Shown: positions 9,976-20,561, counted from the first letter of the stretch. The stretch: DNA of 64,000 bases from Nocardia vaccinii NBRC 15922 (GCF_001613305.1 NZ_BDCC01000058.1:1-64000), one strand, 5' to 3'. Notes: a model not told the origin generated them from the letters alone. Translations and numbers: made by a program.

Positions 9976-10767
9976 TCAGAAACCGCCGCTGTAGGCGATC
10001 TCCGACTCCCGATCGAAGACGCGCGACACCACCTCCGGGTGCTCACGGTAGAAGAAATGGCCGCCCGTGGAGGTGATCGAATCGAATTCGCCACGGGTAT
10101 ACGGCCGCCACCGAGTGAGGCTGGAAATGTGCAGACGCTGTTCGTCCGACGCCGAGATATCGGTGATCGAGGTCTGGATCACCGAATGCGACCATTCCCG
10201 GAAACCCGCGGTGAGATCCGCGACGTAGGGCCGCTGCATCACCTCTCTGTTCGCACCGCTGAGTTCGGGCGGCAGCTTCCCGGCCGCGTCCGCCGCGGCG
10301 AGCCGGCGCTTCGTATACCGAACCGGACCGCCGTTCAGCCACGCGTAGACCGCTCCCATCCGCCATTCGTTGGGACACGCGCTGACGATCGGAATGAACC
10401 GGCCGACCTGCACACCGAGCTTCTCCAACTCCTGGGTGGCGACGAAGGCGAGCAGACCGCCGAAACTCAGCCCGGACAACACCGGCCGGACCGCGCCGAT
10501 CTCGGCGATCGATTCGGCGACCTCCCGACCGACGGCGCGGAGGCTGGTCGGATCGGGCTCGTCCTTGCGCACGCTCCGGCCCGGCATCCGCCACACCGCG
10601 AAGTCGTAGTCCCCGATGAACGGTATGAGCGGATTCGCCGTCCACGCCTGCTCGACGCCCGCGCCGCCGAACAACCACACCGAGGGCCGCCTCCCGCGAT
10701 AATCCGCCGTCGGGAACCACCACTTCTCCAGCGCCGTGGGGCCCGAACGCTTCGCGCTCGTACTCAC
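9976..10767 (-). CDS. Type II thioesterase of the PKS operon
   Basis: 263-residue alpha/beta-hydrolase thioesterase of the RifR/TesA kind. The nucleophile motif is GLSFG, and the C-terminal GGHFF segment supplies the catalytic His. Such enzymes clear aberrant acyl groups from carrier proteins or release product from PKS lines. I chose the GTG start at 10767 because it overlaps the stop of PKS A as GTGA and has AGGAG just upstream; this implies translational coupling. The longer reading upstream lies inside the PKS A gene in another frame. PKS B starts 29 bp downstream. Its position between two PKS genes supports a housekeeping role for the assembly line, though it could also release the PKS A product. 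Confidence 0.93.
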   Translation of the reverse strand: MSTSAKRSGPTALEKWWFPTADYRGRRPSVWLFGGAGVEQAWTANPLIPFIGDYDFAVWRMPGRSVRKDEPDPTSLRAVGREVAESIAEIGAVRPVLSGLSFGGLLAFVATQELEKLGVQVGRFIPIVSACPNEWRMGAVYAWLNGGPVRYTKRRLAAADAAGKLPPELSGANREVMQRPYVADLTAGFREWSHSVIQTSITDISASDEQRLHISSLTRWRPYTRGEFDSITSTGGHFFYREHPEVVSRVFDRESEIAYSGGF

Positions 10768-13700
10768 GATTTCTCCTGTTCCTGCTCCAGTAGCCGGACC
10801 ACGCGAGCGGCGATCGATTCGATGGTCAGGTCCCCGGTGAACTGGAAGACGCTCATCTGCACGTCGAGCTGCTTCTGCACCCGGGCTCCGAATTCGACGC
10901 CCATCACCGAATCGATGCCCAGATCGGCGATCGGCCCGCGCGTGTCGATACTCTCCGGCTCGACGCCGAGCACCTCGGACAGCTGTTCGACGATCACCTT
11001 GATGACCGCGGGCGCTCGCTCCTCCGGCGGCAGATTGAGCAGCATCTGACGAGCCGCCGCGGCCTGCTGCGACTCCGGCACCTCGTCGACGACCTCCTCG
11101 AACCGGCCGCTGGCAGCGGCCACCCGATGACCGCTGCGCCACGTCGCCCAGTCGACATCGGCGAGCATCAAATTCGACCGACCGAACCTGGCGGCGTCGA
11201 ACAGCAGGCCCGCACCCCGGTCCAGATCGAGGGGATTGAAGCCGAGCATCTCGAGATATTTGGTGACCGCGAGGGATGTCTCCGCCATACCGCCGCCGGC
11301 CATCGCGCCCCAGTTCACCGACATACCGGCCAGTCCCTCGGCGCGGCGAGCCGCGGCGAACGCATCGAGCGTCGCGTTGGCCGCCACGTAGGACGACTGC
11401 GGAATGGTCCCGGTGATCGCGCTGATCGAGGAGTACAGCACGAACGCGTCCAGCTCGATCCCTCGCTCACGGGTCGCGGCATCGAGCGCCAGCGTCCCGC
11501 CGAGTTTGGGTGCGAATACCGAACCGAGGGTCTCGGCGCTGATATCGGCAACCGGCTCGTCGGCGACCACCCCGGCGGTGTGGAATACGCCGCGCAACGG
11601 CCGTTCGGGATCGGCGGTCGCGTCCAGGACACGCCCCACCGACGCCGCATCGCTCACATCGGCGGATTCGCACAGCACATCGACGCCCCGCGCGGCCAGC
11701 ACATCGAGCTGTCGGCGGATGTCGTCGGAGGTCACCCCCCGCCGGCCGACGAGGACGAGCCGGGTCGCACCTCGCTGCACCAGCGCACGCGCGGTCGCCA
11801 GACCGAACGCGCCGAAACCACCGGTGATCAGGTAGGTCGCGTCCGCCCGGACCGGCATTGCCGGGGGACGCTGCGGCAGCACCTCGGGAATATCGGTGCG
11901 CAGATCCACCACGACGCGTCCCACCTGCGACGCGCGCAGCACCGTCTCGAAAGCGGTGGACAGCTCGGTGATCGGAAACCGCACGTAGGGAAGCGGTTTG
12001 ACCTCACCCTTGGCCAACGCGAGGACGCATTCCTGCATGAGTTGCCGGAAACGCTCGGGCCGCTGCGCGAGCAACCGGTCCATATCGATCGAGTAGAAGC
12101 TCAGGTTCCGGTTGAACGGCCGCAGGTCGACGGCGCCGCCGAAATAGACGTCCGCCTTACCGATCTCGATGATCCGGCCGAATTCCGCGGCGACCGTGAA
12201 GTCCTGACTGATCACCTCGCCCGGCATGGAGTTGTAGACGACGTCCACCCCGCGGCCGTCGGTGAGTCGCAGCACCTCGTCGACGAAACTCGATGAGCGC
12301 GAATCCAAAACATGGGTCGCGCCGAGATCCGCCACTGCCGCACGGCGTTCCGCGGAACCGGCCGTCGCGAACACCGTGGCGCCGAGGCTGGCGGCCACCT
12401 GCACGGCCGCCATACCCATGCCACCGGCCGCACCGTGGATCAGCACGCTATCGCCGGGCCCGAGATCCGCGAGCGTGCGCAGTGAGTAGTACGCGGTGAT
12501 GTACGGCAGCCCCGACCCGATCGCCAGCGGATCCAGTTCCTGATGGTCGCCCAGAATCGCCCGCGGAGCCCGCACCCACGCGCCGCCGCCATCGACGTCG
12601 ACGAGGGTGTATCGACGCAGCAGGCCGCGGGTCGCCACCGCCATCGCGTCGCCGGGCTCGATATCGGTGACCTCGGACCCGACCCGAGTGACGATTCCGT
12701 AGCCCTCCATACCCGGGACGGTGCCGAAATAGGTTCCGGACAGCTGTCGTTCGGTGAGGATGCCGAGCACCTTGAGGGGGTCCTTGTAGTTCAGGCCGAT
12801 CGTCTCGACCCGGATCTCCACCTCGCGCGGGCCGGGCGGCACCCGGTCGCAGGCGCGCAGGGTGAGGTCCTTCAGCAGCCGCGTGCGCGGCAGCACCACC
12901 TCGTAGGGTTCCTCGGTGCTCGCCAACGCGCTCGGCACGTCCCACTTCTCGACGAATTCCGCGGCCGACCGCAGCACACGTTCGGCCGATCGGCTCCCGC
13001 CGCGCAGCCGGATCTCGTCCGATTCGGCGGTCGTCCCCCGAATCAGCTCCGCGACAAGGGAATCCGTATTCACCGAACCGTCGGTGTCGATCGACGCCCA
13101 GCTGATCGGGTTCTGCTCGTTGGCGAGGGTGCGGCGCAATCCGACCAGGGCGGCGTGCGCCGGATCGAGTTCGGTATCGCCCGGCCCGACCATGCCGTTC
13201 CTGGTCACGATGACCACTCGCACGTCGAAGTCGGCCGGGTCGCTGTCGAGCCGGTCGGCGGAGGCGGCGGTGACGACGCGCGCGAACGCCACCACGCGGT
13301 AGGCGAGCCCGGCGGCGTCGTATCCGGGCCCGGCGGCCAGGCCGATCCGCAGATAGCCGTCGCGGGCCAGCGCCTCGGTGAGCTGTTTGGTCGCCGCGCC
13401 CACCGCCTCCGCGTCGTCGGGATCGGCGTCCCAGGCGAGCCGGAGTGGTTCGATCGGCCCCTGCGTCACACCCGAGAGAACGGTTTCGGCGGGTGAGCCG
13501 ATCGTGACCGCGACATTGATCGCCCGGCCCTGATCGTTCGGGGCGAGCGGATCGAGGTCCTCCCAGCGCCGCTCGTAGAACAGGCGCTCGAGATCGTCCA
13601 GCGGGTCGGGCGCGACACCGATCGGCGCGAACTCCGCGCCGTAGAGCGCGAGGGCCACCTCGCCATTGCGATCGGTCAGGAACGCGTCCACGCGCAACGG

Positions 13701-16700
13701 CTCGGTCGACACCACGGAGACGACCGCGAGGAGCTCGTCCGGTATCGGGCCGAACAGCCGCACCCGGTCCACGGCGGCGGGAACGTGCGCGACGGCCCGG
13801 GTGTTCCCACCGGTACCGCTCGCGGCGAGCAGCACCGCGGCGCACTGGAACGCCGCGTCGGTCAGCGCCGGGTGCACGACATGCGGCGCGTCGGGCACGA
13901 GACCGCCTTCCACGAGCTCGCGAGTGTCCAGCTCGGCCACACAGGTCGTGCCCTGGACCCTGGCCCGCCGGATCCGCCGGAACGCGGGTCCGTAGGCGAG
14001 TCCGAGAGCGTCCATCGCCGCGTAGATCTCGTCGTGGTCGAAGGCGATGTCGCCGGACTTCTCTGCCGGTACGTCGAGCCGATGGGCGCCGGACTCCATC
14101 TCGACGAGCCGGCCCCAGGCGTGCTGGGTCCACAGGTCCCCGTGGCCCGACCGCGACTTGATCGACAGGCGTTTGGCGGCGTTCTCGACGGCGACGCGCA
14201 TCACCGGAACGTCGTGCTCGGAGACGATCAGCGGCGCGATGAACGCGAGGGCGTCCACACCGCACTGGTCACGGCTGGTGCGCTGGCGCGCCGCGGCCAG
14301 GGCCGCGTCGATGAATCCCGCACCCGGCAGCACCACCGCACCGCCCACATTGTGATCGCGCAGCCACGGCAGGTTGGCCGGAGCCAGGGTGAGCTCCCAT
14401 TCCGATTCCAGGGAATCGGTGCGGTCGCCGAGCAGCGCGTACCGGTTCGGGTCGCCGTGCCGGGCGCGAAGTGTGCGGATGTTCTCCTCCCACACTTCGA
14501 GATCCAGCCACGGATACGGCGGCAGGTCCAGATGCGCGATCTTCGTGTTCCGGTAGATCTCGGCATCGCCCGGAGCATCGACCGCGCCGACCCGGTACAG
14601 CTCCGCGAGGGCGGTCAGCGCCGCGGACTCGGCGTCCTCGTCGCGGTGCAGGGTGCCGATGCCGGCGCCGCTCACGCTGTGCCGCACGAACGCCTCACGG
14701 ATATTGCCGACCAGCACCGGATGCGGCCCGACCTCCAGGAAGACCCGGAACCGCTCGTCGATCAGCGAGTCGATCGCATCGGCGAAGCGGACGGTCTCGC
14801 GAACGTTGCGGCACCAGTAGCCCGGATCGGCGAATTCCCTTGCGTCGAACAGACTTCCGGTGACCGTCGAGTAGACCGGCACGGAGGGCTCGCGCGGAGT
14901 CAGTCCCGCCAGCGACTGCCGCAACTCGTCGAGGATCGGATCCATGAGATGGCTGTGGTACGGCACCTCCACCCGCAGCCGCCGCGCGAACATACCTTCG
15001 CCGGTCAGCTCCTCGCGCAACTCCTCGAGCGGGCCCTCGAGGCCCGCCAGCGTCACCGCGGTCGCGCCGTTGACCGCGGCGATGGACACCGCGTCGCCGA
15101 ATCGCTCGAAGCGCGCACGCGCCTCGTCCGGGCCCAGTCCCACCGCGAGCATGCCGCCGCTGCCCGCGGTCTGCGCCTGCAACCGGGAGCGGTGATAGGC
15201 GACGGTGAGCGCGTCGGTCAGCGAAAGAGCACCGCTGACGTACGCCGCGGAAACCTCGCCGACGCTGTGCCCGACGATCGCGGCAGGGCGAATTCCCCAC
15301 TGCGCCAAGTGCTCCACGAGTGCGACCTGGATCAGGAAGTTGCCTGGCTGCGCGATATCGGTGCGCGCGATGCGGGAGTCGTCCTCGTCGGCGAGCACCT
15401 CGTCCAGGATCGACCAGCCGGCGATCTTCCGGAACTCGGCATCGATCTCCTGGGCGGTATCGCGGAACCGGCCCGGCGCAAGCAGCAGGGCACGGCCCAT
15501 CGCCCACCACTGCGGCCCCATGCCGCTGAACACGAACACCGGGGTGCGCAGGCCCTCCACCAGGACCCGGTCGCCGATCTTGCCCTCCCCGGAGGCGAAC
15601 GAATCCAGCTGCGCCACAAGGTCTTCGGTATCGCGATAGACGAATCCCCGGCGGAGGTGGTGATGGGCGCGGCGCTGCACCACCGCGGCCTTGACCCGTG
15701 GCACGTCGATCGCGCCACCGCCACTGGCCGCATCGACGGTCGGAGACACCGGCTCGGCGGTGCCGGACGGCGACCTGAGCAGATCGCCGTACCCGCGCGC
15801 GAGCCGTCGCAGCGATTCCTCGCTGCGGGCGGAGACCGGGAACACCCGGACCGTATCGCGGGCCTCGTCACCGTGCACCGGTTCGGGAGCGCGCTCGACC
15901 AGGACGTGCGCGTTGGTGCCGCCGTATCCGAAACTGTTGACACCGGCGTGAATTCCGTCGAGATCCTCGACCTCGAGCGGTACGGTCAGACCCAGATCGT
16001 CGAAGGCGATCTCGGGGTTGGGATTCTCCAGATACGCCTGCGGTGCGACGCGTCCCTCCCGCACCGTGAGTGCCGCCTTGATCAGACCGGCCACCCCGGC
16101 CGCCGCCTCGGTGTGGCCGAAATTGTTCTTCACCGAACCCATCCGCAGCGGACGGGTGCGGCCCTCGGCCATCCCGTAGGCGCGGCCGAGCGCGGAAGCC
16201 TCGAGCGGATCGCCCACACCGGTGCCGGTGCCGTGCGCCTCGACGTAACCGACTCGGGCGGGGTCGATTCCGGCTTGTTCGACGACCCTCCGGGCCAACG
16301 CGAACTGCGAATCCGGATTGGGGACCGGCAGCGCCAGCGTGCGGCCGTCCTGGTTCACCCCGCTGCCGCGGATCACCGCGTAGACCCGATCCCGGTCGCG
16401 CACAGCCTGTTCCAGGTTCTTGAGCACGACGACGCCGACGCCCTCACCGCGGCCGTAGCCGTCGGCGGAGGCGTCGAAGGACTTGCAGCGGCCGTCCACG
16501 GACAGGAATCGGCCCTTGCACATCGTGATGAACGTCTCGGGCTGGAAGATCACGTTGGAACCGCCGACGAGCGCGATATCGCACTCCCCGTCGGCGATCG
16601 CGCGGACGCCGAGATGGGTCGCCACGAGCGAGGAGGAGCACGCGGTGTCCACGGTCAGGCTGGGCCCGTGCAGATCGAAGGTGTACGCGATCCGGTTGGC

Positions 16701-17162
16701 CAGCAACGTCTGTGACGAGCTGGTCGCGGCGAAGTTGTCGATCCGGTCCAGTGCGTGGGAGCCGGCCTTGCCCACCGCGTTGTCGTTGGTGAAGCCGCCG
16801 ATGAACGTGCCCACCGTGGAGCCGCTGACATGTCCGGCGACACCCGCGTCGTCGAGCGCCTCCCAGGACACCTGCAGCAGGCGTCGCTGCTGCGGATCGA
16901 GGGTCGCGGCCTCGCGCCGGGAGATTCCGAAGAAGTCCGAGTCGAATCGGGCGAAAGGCTCGTCGACGAAAGATGCGTGCCTGGTGTACATCCGGCCCGG
17001 AGCCTCCGGGTCCGGGTCGTAGTAACGGTCGACATCCCATCGCGAGTCCGGGATCTCGGCAACCGCATCTCCCTTGCGTACCAGGAAATCCCAGAAACTG
17101 GACGAATCCACGATGCCCCCGGGATACCGGCAGCCGATTCCGATTATGGCGATGGCAACCAT
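10764..17162 (-). CDS. Type I PKS A, single fully reducing module KS-AT-DH-ER-KR-ACP
   Basis: 2132 residues, close to the size of mycobacterial Mas-like synthases. Approximate domains: KS 5-430 (VDTACSSS near 174), AT 530-850, DH from 940 (DHNVGGAVVLPG), ER 1437-1750, KR 1770-1960, ACP around 2085 (LGIDSVMG). All active-site motifs look intact. The AT is of a different lineage from those in PKS B: it starts FSGMGPQWW and has GHSVG and YHSH, so its extender unit cannot be assigned. There is no N-terminal docking helix and no terminal TE. I prefer the ATG at 17162, which has GGGGG just upstream, over a GTG nine bases earlier that lacks a Shine-Dalgarno sequence. It could act iteratively, as Mas does, or pass its product to another line; this is inference. 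Confidence 0.95.
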   Translation of the reverse strand: MVAIAIIGIGCRYPGGIVDSSSFWDFLVRKGDAVAEIPDSRWDVDRYYDPDPEAPGRMYTRHASFVDEPFARFDSDFFGISRREAATLDPQQRRLLQVSWEALDDAGVAGHVSGSTVGTFIGGFTNDNAVGKAGSHALDRIDNFAATSSSQTLLANRIAYTFDLHGPSLTVDTACSSSLVATHLGVRAIADGECDIALVGGSNVIFQPETFITMCKGRFLSVDGRCKSFDASADGYGRGEGVGVVVLKNLEQAVRDRDRVYAVIRGSGVNQDGRTLALPVPNPDSQFALARRVVEQAGIDPARVGYVEAHGTGTGVGDPLEASALGRAYGMAEGRTRPLRMGSVKNNFGHTEAAAGVAGLIKAALTVREGRVAPQAYLENPNPEIAFDDLGLTVPLEVEDLDGIHAGVNSFGYGGTNAHVLVERAPEPVHGDEARDTVRVFPVSARSEESLRRLARGYGDLLRSPSGTAEPVSPTVDAASGGGAIDVPRVKAAVVQRRAHHHLRRGFVYRDTEDLVAQLDSFASGEGKIGDRVLVEGLRTPVFVFSGMGPQWWAMGRALLLAPGRFRDTAQEIDAEFRKIAGWSILDEVLADEDDSRIARTDIAQPGNFLIQVALVEHLAQWGIRPAAIVGHSVGEVSAAYVSGALSLTDALTVAYHRSRLQAQTAGSGGMLAVGLGPDEARARFERFGDAVSIAAVNGATAVTLAGLEGPLEELREELTGEGMFARRLRVEVPYHSHLMDPILDELRQSLAGLTPREPSVPVYSTVTGSLFDAREFADPGYWCRNVRETVRFADAIDSLIDERFRVFLEVGPHPVLVGNIREAFVRHSVSGAGIGTLHRDEDAESAALTALAELYRVGAVDAPGDAEIYRNTKIAHLDLPPYPWLDLEVWEENIRTLRARHGDPNRYALLGDRTDSLESEWELTLAPANLPWLRDHNVGGAVVLPGAGFIDAALAAARQRTSRDQCGVDALAFIAPLIVSEHDVPVMRVAVENAAKRLSIKSRSGHGDLWTQHAWGRLVEMESGAHRLDVPAEKSGDIAFDHDEIYAAMDALGLAYGPAFRRIRRARVQGTTCVAELDTRELVEGGLVPDAPHVVHPALTDAAFQCAAVLLAASGTGGNTRAVAHVPAAVDRVRLFGPIPDELLAVVSVVSTEPLRVDAFLTDRNGEVALALYGAEFAPIGVAPDPLDDLERLFYERRWEDLDPLAPNDQGRAINVAVTIGSPAETVLSGVTQGPIEPLRLAWDADPDDAEAVGAATKQLTEALARDGYLRIGLAAGPGYDAAGLAYRVVAFARVVTAASADRLDSDPADFDVRVVIVTRNGMVGPGDTELDPAHAALVGLRRTLANEQNPISWASIDTDGSVNTDSLVAELIRGTTAESDEIRLRGGSRSAERVLRSAAEFVEKWDVPSALASTEEPYEVVLPRTRLLKDLTLRACDRVPPGPREVEIRVETIGLNYKDPLKVLGILTERQLSGTYFGTVPGMEGYGIVTRVGSEVTDIEPGDAMAVATRGLLRRYTLVDVDGGGAWVRAPRAILGDHQELDPLAIGSGLPYITAYYSLRTLADLGPGDSVLIHGAAGGMGMAAVQVAASLGATVFATAGSAERRAAVADLGATHVLDSRSSSFVDEVLRLTDGRGVDVVYNSMPGEVISQDFTVAAEFGRIIEIGKADVYFGGAVDLRPFNRNLSFYSIDMDRLLAQRPERFRQLMQECVLALAKGEVKPLPYVRFPITELSTAFETVLRASQVGRVVVDLRTDIPEVLPQRPPAMPVRADATYLITGGFGAFGLATARALVQRGATRLVLVGRRGVTSDDIRRQLDVLAARGVDVLCESADVSDAASVGRVLDATADPERPLRGVFHTAGVVADEPVADISAETLGSVFAPKLGGTLALDAATRERGIELDAFVLYSSISAITGTIPQSSYVAANATLDAFAAARRAEGLAGMSVNWGAMAGGGMAETSLAVTKYLEMLGFNPLDLDRGAGLLFDAARFGRSNLMLADVDWATWRSGHRVAAASGRFEEVVDEVPESQQAAAARQMLLNLPPEERAPAVIKVIVEQLSEVLGVEPESIDTRGPIADLGIDSVMGVEFGARVQKQLDVQMSVFQFTGDLTIESIAARVVRLLEQEQEKS

Positions 17163-17416
17163 GGCCCCCACTTAGAGTGTCTCGAATCTGATGACGGCAG
17201 AATTATGGGATGGATTGCCCTGTGTTGTCCAGGTATTCCAGAGAATTCGTTCAGGCGGCGACAAACACGAACGCCCTCACGTATGGTGAGGACCATGCTG
17301 TGCCAAGATCGCTGTCGCACTTGGACATACGTGCTGCTGACAGCATCCGCAACAAGCGATCATACCCCGGTCACCGACGCTTCCGGGCCATCGATAATCC
17401 CACTGGTGGGAACCGC
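17163..17416. promoter_or_regulatory. Divergent promoter region between PKS operon and mmpL, with inverted repeat
   Basis: About 250 bp between the leftward PKS operon and the rightward MmpL gene, with no convincing ORF. At 17275-17291 lies an inverted repeat with arms CCTCAC and GTGAGG around a 5-bp centre, a plausible dimeric operator. The MmpL start is preceded by GGTGGG. The promoters for both directions must lie here, but I cannot assign clear -35/-10 pairs. Confidence 0.55.
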
Positions 17417-20400
17417 ATGAAACTCCCATTCGACCTGATCGAGGGTTTCGGGCGGGTAGCTCGCAAGCATCCGCTGTTCGTGATCGGAATCTGGATCGCC
17501 GTCGCGGGCGTGCTGAATATCACTGTCCCGCAAATCAGCTCGGTGGCCTCGAACCATTCGGCGGATTTCATCCCCAGGGATGCACCTGCGGTGCGCGCGC
17601 TGCAGAACATGGGAATCACGTTCCACGAGTCCACTTCGTCCGGTTCCGCGTATGTGGTATTGAATCACGCAGGGGGCCTCGACGATACCGACCGCGCTTA
17701 TTACCGGAAACTCGTCGGCGCCCTGCGGCACGACACGGCCCACGTCCAGTCGCTCCAGGATCTGTGGGGCGACCCGACGACCGCGCCGGCGGCGCTCAGC
17801 GCGGACAAGACCACGACCTACGCACTCGTTCGATTGGTAGGCGACTCCGGCACATCCGCGTCCATCGCGTCGGTGAACTCCATCCGCGCGACCATCCACG
17901 GCCTCGCCCGCCCACCGGGTCTGACGGTCCTCACCACCGGCCCCGCCGCCACGATCTCGGACGAGTTCTCGGGTATCGAGTCCTCGCTCCCGTATGTCAC
18001 CGCGTTGACCGTCCTGTGCATCATGCTGGTGCTGTTCGCCGTCTATCGATCCGTGGCGGCGGTCGCGATACCGCTGGCCACGATCGGTCTGGCCCTTGGG
18101 GTTTCGAACGGGACGGTTGCCTTCCTCGGCATGCGCGGGATGCCGCTGTCGATCTTCTCCGTATCGCTGCTGTCGGCGATCGTGCTCGGCGCGGGAACCG
18201 ATTACGCGATCTTCCTGATCAGCCGCTACCACGAGTCCCGCCGGACCGGCGCGTCTCCGACCGACGCGATGACGTCCAGTTTCCCGCGGATCGCCTCGGT
18301 GATCATGGCATCGGGCCTGGTCGTGACGCTCACCTGCGCGGGCATGTCGGTGACCCGGATCGGCCTGTTCCGCACCGTGGGTCTGCCGTGCGCGATCGGC
18401 GTCTTCGTGACCCTGCTGGCCGCGCTCACGCTGACCCCCGCGATGATCGTTCTGGCGATCCGGATGGGCATGCTCGAACCGCGCGAACAGTCCGGGAGAT
18501 CACGGTATTGGCGCTGGATCGCGGTGCGCACGGTGCGACGGCCCGGTCGCGCACTGGCCTTCTCGCTCGGCGGTCTCATCCTGTTCGCCGCGGTCATCCC
18601 GACCATCCATCTGAGTTATGACGAACGGCAGGCCCAACGCGCCACCACCGACAGCAACCGGGGCTACGACATCGTCGCCCAGCACTACCACGGCAATATC
18701 CTGCTGCCCGAATACATCACTGTCACAGCCGATCACGACCTGCGCAACACCAAGGATTTCGCGGCGCTGGAATCGGTGTCGGCCGCTGTCGCGAAGGTGC
18801 CCGGGGTGGTATCGGTGCAGTCGATCAGCCGCCCGCTCGGCACGACGATCGCCGAGAGCTCGCTCGGCTATCAGGCGGGCGTGGTGGCGGACGGATTGTC
18901 CGGCGGTGTGGTCCAGCTCGCTGCCGCACAGCCGCAGATCCACCAGCTGACCGACGGCACCGGCCGCCTGGCCGATGGCGCACAGGCTCTGCACGAGGGC
19001 TCACAGCGACTCAGCGCGGGGATGAAACAGGCCGTCGCCGGTTCGGGACAGCTGGTGAACGGGGACGTTCAGCTCGGCAACGGGCTGACCGCAGCGCGTT
19101 CGGGCACGAAGCAGCTGCGCGACGGTGCGGATCAGCTGACGAAGGGCTCACGTCAGCTGGCGGACGGTGTGGGACAGGCGCTCGCCTTCCTGAACACCCC
19201 GCAGAGCAATCTCGCCGCGCTCCGGCAGCAAACGGCCGCGACGCCGAACTGCGATGCGCAGCCGATGTGCGCGGCATCGAAATCGCTACTGGCTTTTCTC
19301 GATTCGACCCCGGCCGGACAGGCGCTGACCAACGCCGAGCGGTTGCGGAACGGGGTGCAGCAGGTGGCGGACGGCAACCGTCGGCTGGCCGACGGCCTGG
19401 CACAACTGGACGACGGGCTGACCCGAGCCGGCGACGGGGCCGGCGCACTGCTGGACGGCCAGCGCCGCCTGGACACCGGCCTGCACCAACTCGACGCGGG
19501 CGCGGACCAACTCGTGGCGGGCAGCGGACAGCTCGCGGACGGTTCCACCCGGGTCGACGACGGCGTCAACCTGATGACCTCGCAACTGTCCCGGCTGCAA
19601 ACCGGCCTGAAGACCGCGTCGGACTATCTGAGCGAGCTGCGCCGGAACACCGCGGCGGGTAACACCGGTGGCTTCTACATTCCGCAGTGGGCCATGTCCC
19701 GCCCCGATCTGCAAACCGCCATCGGCCTGTTCATCTCGCCGGACGGCCATATGGCACGCATGATCGTCACCGATTCCGGCGACCCGTTCAGCACTCGGGC
19801 GATGGCCCGTACCAGCGCGATTCTGAACACCGCGCGGCAGGCGGTGCACGGGACGGATCTACACGACTCGGCGGTCGAGATCACCGGCCTGACCCCCACC
19901 TACCGGGACCTGCGGGCGATGGCGCTGCGCGATTTCGCCACCATCGTCGTGCTCGCGAGCCTGCTCGCCCTGATCGTCATCGCGGTCCTGATGCGCAGCC
20001 TCGTGGTGCCGCTCTACGTGGTGGGCTCGGCGATCCTGTCGTTCGGCGCGGCACTGGGACTGAGCGTTGCGATCTGGCAGCACCTGCTGCATCGACCACT
20101 GCACTGGGCCGTGCCGTCATTGGCGTTCATCATCCTCGTGGCGGTGGCCGCCGACTACAACGTGCTGCTGACCTCGCGCGTGCGTGACCGGATGTTGCAG
20201 TCGAGTACGGGTCTGCGCGGGTCGCCCCGATCGTCCATCATCCAGGCGGTGACCTCGACCGGCGGCGTGATCACCACTGCGGGTGCGGTTTTCGCGATCA
20301 CCATGCTGGCTCTCACCGCGGCCGCGGTCGGCAATACCGCCCAGGTCGGCTTCACCATCGGCCTCGGTCTGATCATCGACACGATGGTCGTGCGGACCAT

Positions 20401-20539
20401 CGTCGTTCCGGCGATCGCGGCGGTGCTCGGGCCACGGAACTGGTGGCCGGTCGTCCGGCGACGGACCGGATCCGGCGAACCGCTGCCGCCACCATCCGCC
20501 GATTCCGCCGACGATGACGAGAAAGCTTGTATCACATGA
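17417..20539 (+). CDS. MmpL-family RND lipid transporter
   Basis: 1040 residues from the ATG at 17417 (GGTGGG upstream). The in-frame extension upstream looks non-coding and would precede the natural N-terminal membrane helix (about residues 15-35). A first group of membrane helices holds the MmpL hallmark GAGTDYAIFLISRYHE; a second group near the C-terminus holds VAADYNVLLTSRVRDR. These supply the Asp-Tyr proton-relay pairs of the family. The second extracytoplasmic loop contains many repeats of the form LxDGxxQLxxG (about residues 520-720), predicted to form a long helical hairpin. MmpL proteins export lipids made by neighbouring PKS genes, and the divergent PKS operon suggests that job here. 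The discrete AT follows 22 bp downstream. Confidence 0.94.
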   Translation: MKLPFDLIEGFGRVARKHPLFVIGIWIAVAGVLNITVPQISSVASNHSADFIPRDAPAVRALQNMGITFHESTSSGSAYVVLNHAGGLDDTDRAYYRKLVGALRHDTAHVQSLQDLWGDPTTAPAALSADKTTTYALVRLVGDSGTSASIASVNSIRATIHGLARPPGLTVLTTGPAATISDEFSGIESSLPYVTALTVLCIMLVLFAVYRSVAAVAIPLATIGLALGVSNGTVAFLGMRGMPLSIFSVSLLSAIVLGAGTDYAIFLISRYHESRRTGASPTDAMTSSFPRIASVIMASGLVVTLTCAGMSVTRIGLFRTVGLPCAIGVFVTLLAALTLTPAMIVLAIRMGMLEPREQSGRSRYWRWIAVRTVRRPGRALAFSLGGLILFAAVIPTIHLSYDERQAQRATTDSNRGYDIVAQHYHGNILLPEYITVTADHDLRNTKDFAALESVSAAVAKVPGVVSVQSISRPLGTTIAESSLGYQAGVVADGLSGGVVQLAAAQPQIHQLTDGTGRLADGAQALHEGSQRLSAGMKQAVAGSGQLVNGDVQLGNGLTAARSGTKQLRDGADQLTKGSRQLADGVGQALAFLNTPQSNLAALRQQTAATPNCDAQPMCAASKSLLAFLDSTPAGQALTNAERLRNGVQQVADGNRRLADGLAQLDDGLTRAGDGAGALLDGQRRLDTGLHQLDAGADQLVAGSGQLADGSTRVDDGVNLMTSQLSRLQTGLKTASDYLSELRRNTAAGNTGGFYIPQWAMSRPDLQTAIGLFISPDGHMARMIVTDSGDPFSTRAMARTSAILNTARQAVHGTDLHDSAVEITGLTPTYRDLRAMALRDFATIVVLASLLALIVIAVLMRSLVVPLYVVGSAILSFGAALGLSVAIWQHLLHRPLHWAVPSLAFIILVAVAADYNVLLTSRVRDRMLQSSTGLRGSPRSSIIQAVTSTGGVITTAGAVFAITMLALTAAAVGNTAQVGFTIGLGLIIDTMVVRTIVVPAIAAVLGPRNWWPVVRRRTGSGEPLPPPSADSADDDEKACIT

Positions 20540-20561
20540 CATTTCGAAGGAGTATCAAGCC

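Noticed and set aside
9976..11142. 388-residue version of the thioesterase starting inside PKS A
   Set aside because: The extra N-terminus is Arg/Gly-rich out-of-frame PKS sequence; the GTGA overlap and AGGAG mark the start at 10767.
13785..16715. Long plus-strand open frame opposite PKS A
   Set aside because: Same reason: antisense to KS/AT/DH coding sequence, with no recognisable domain.
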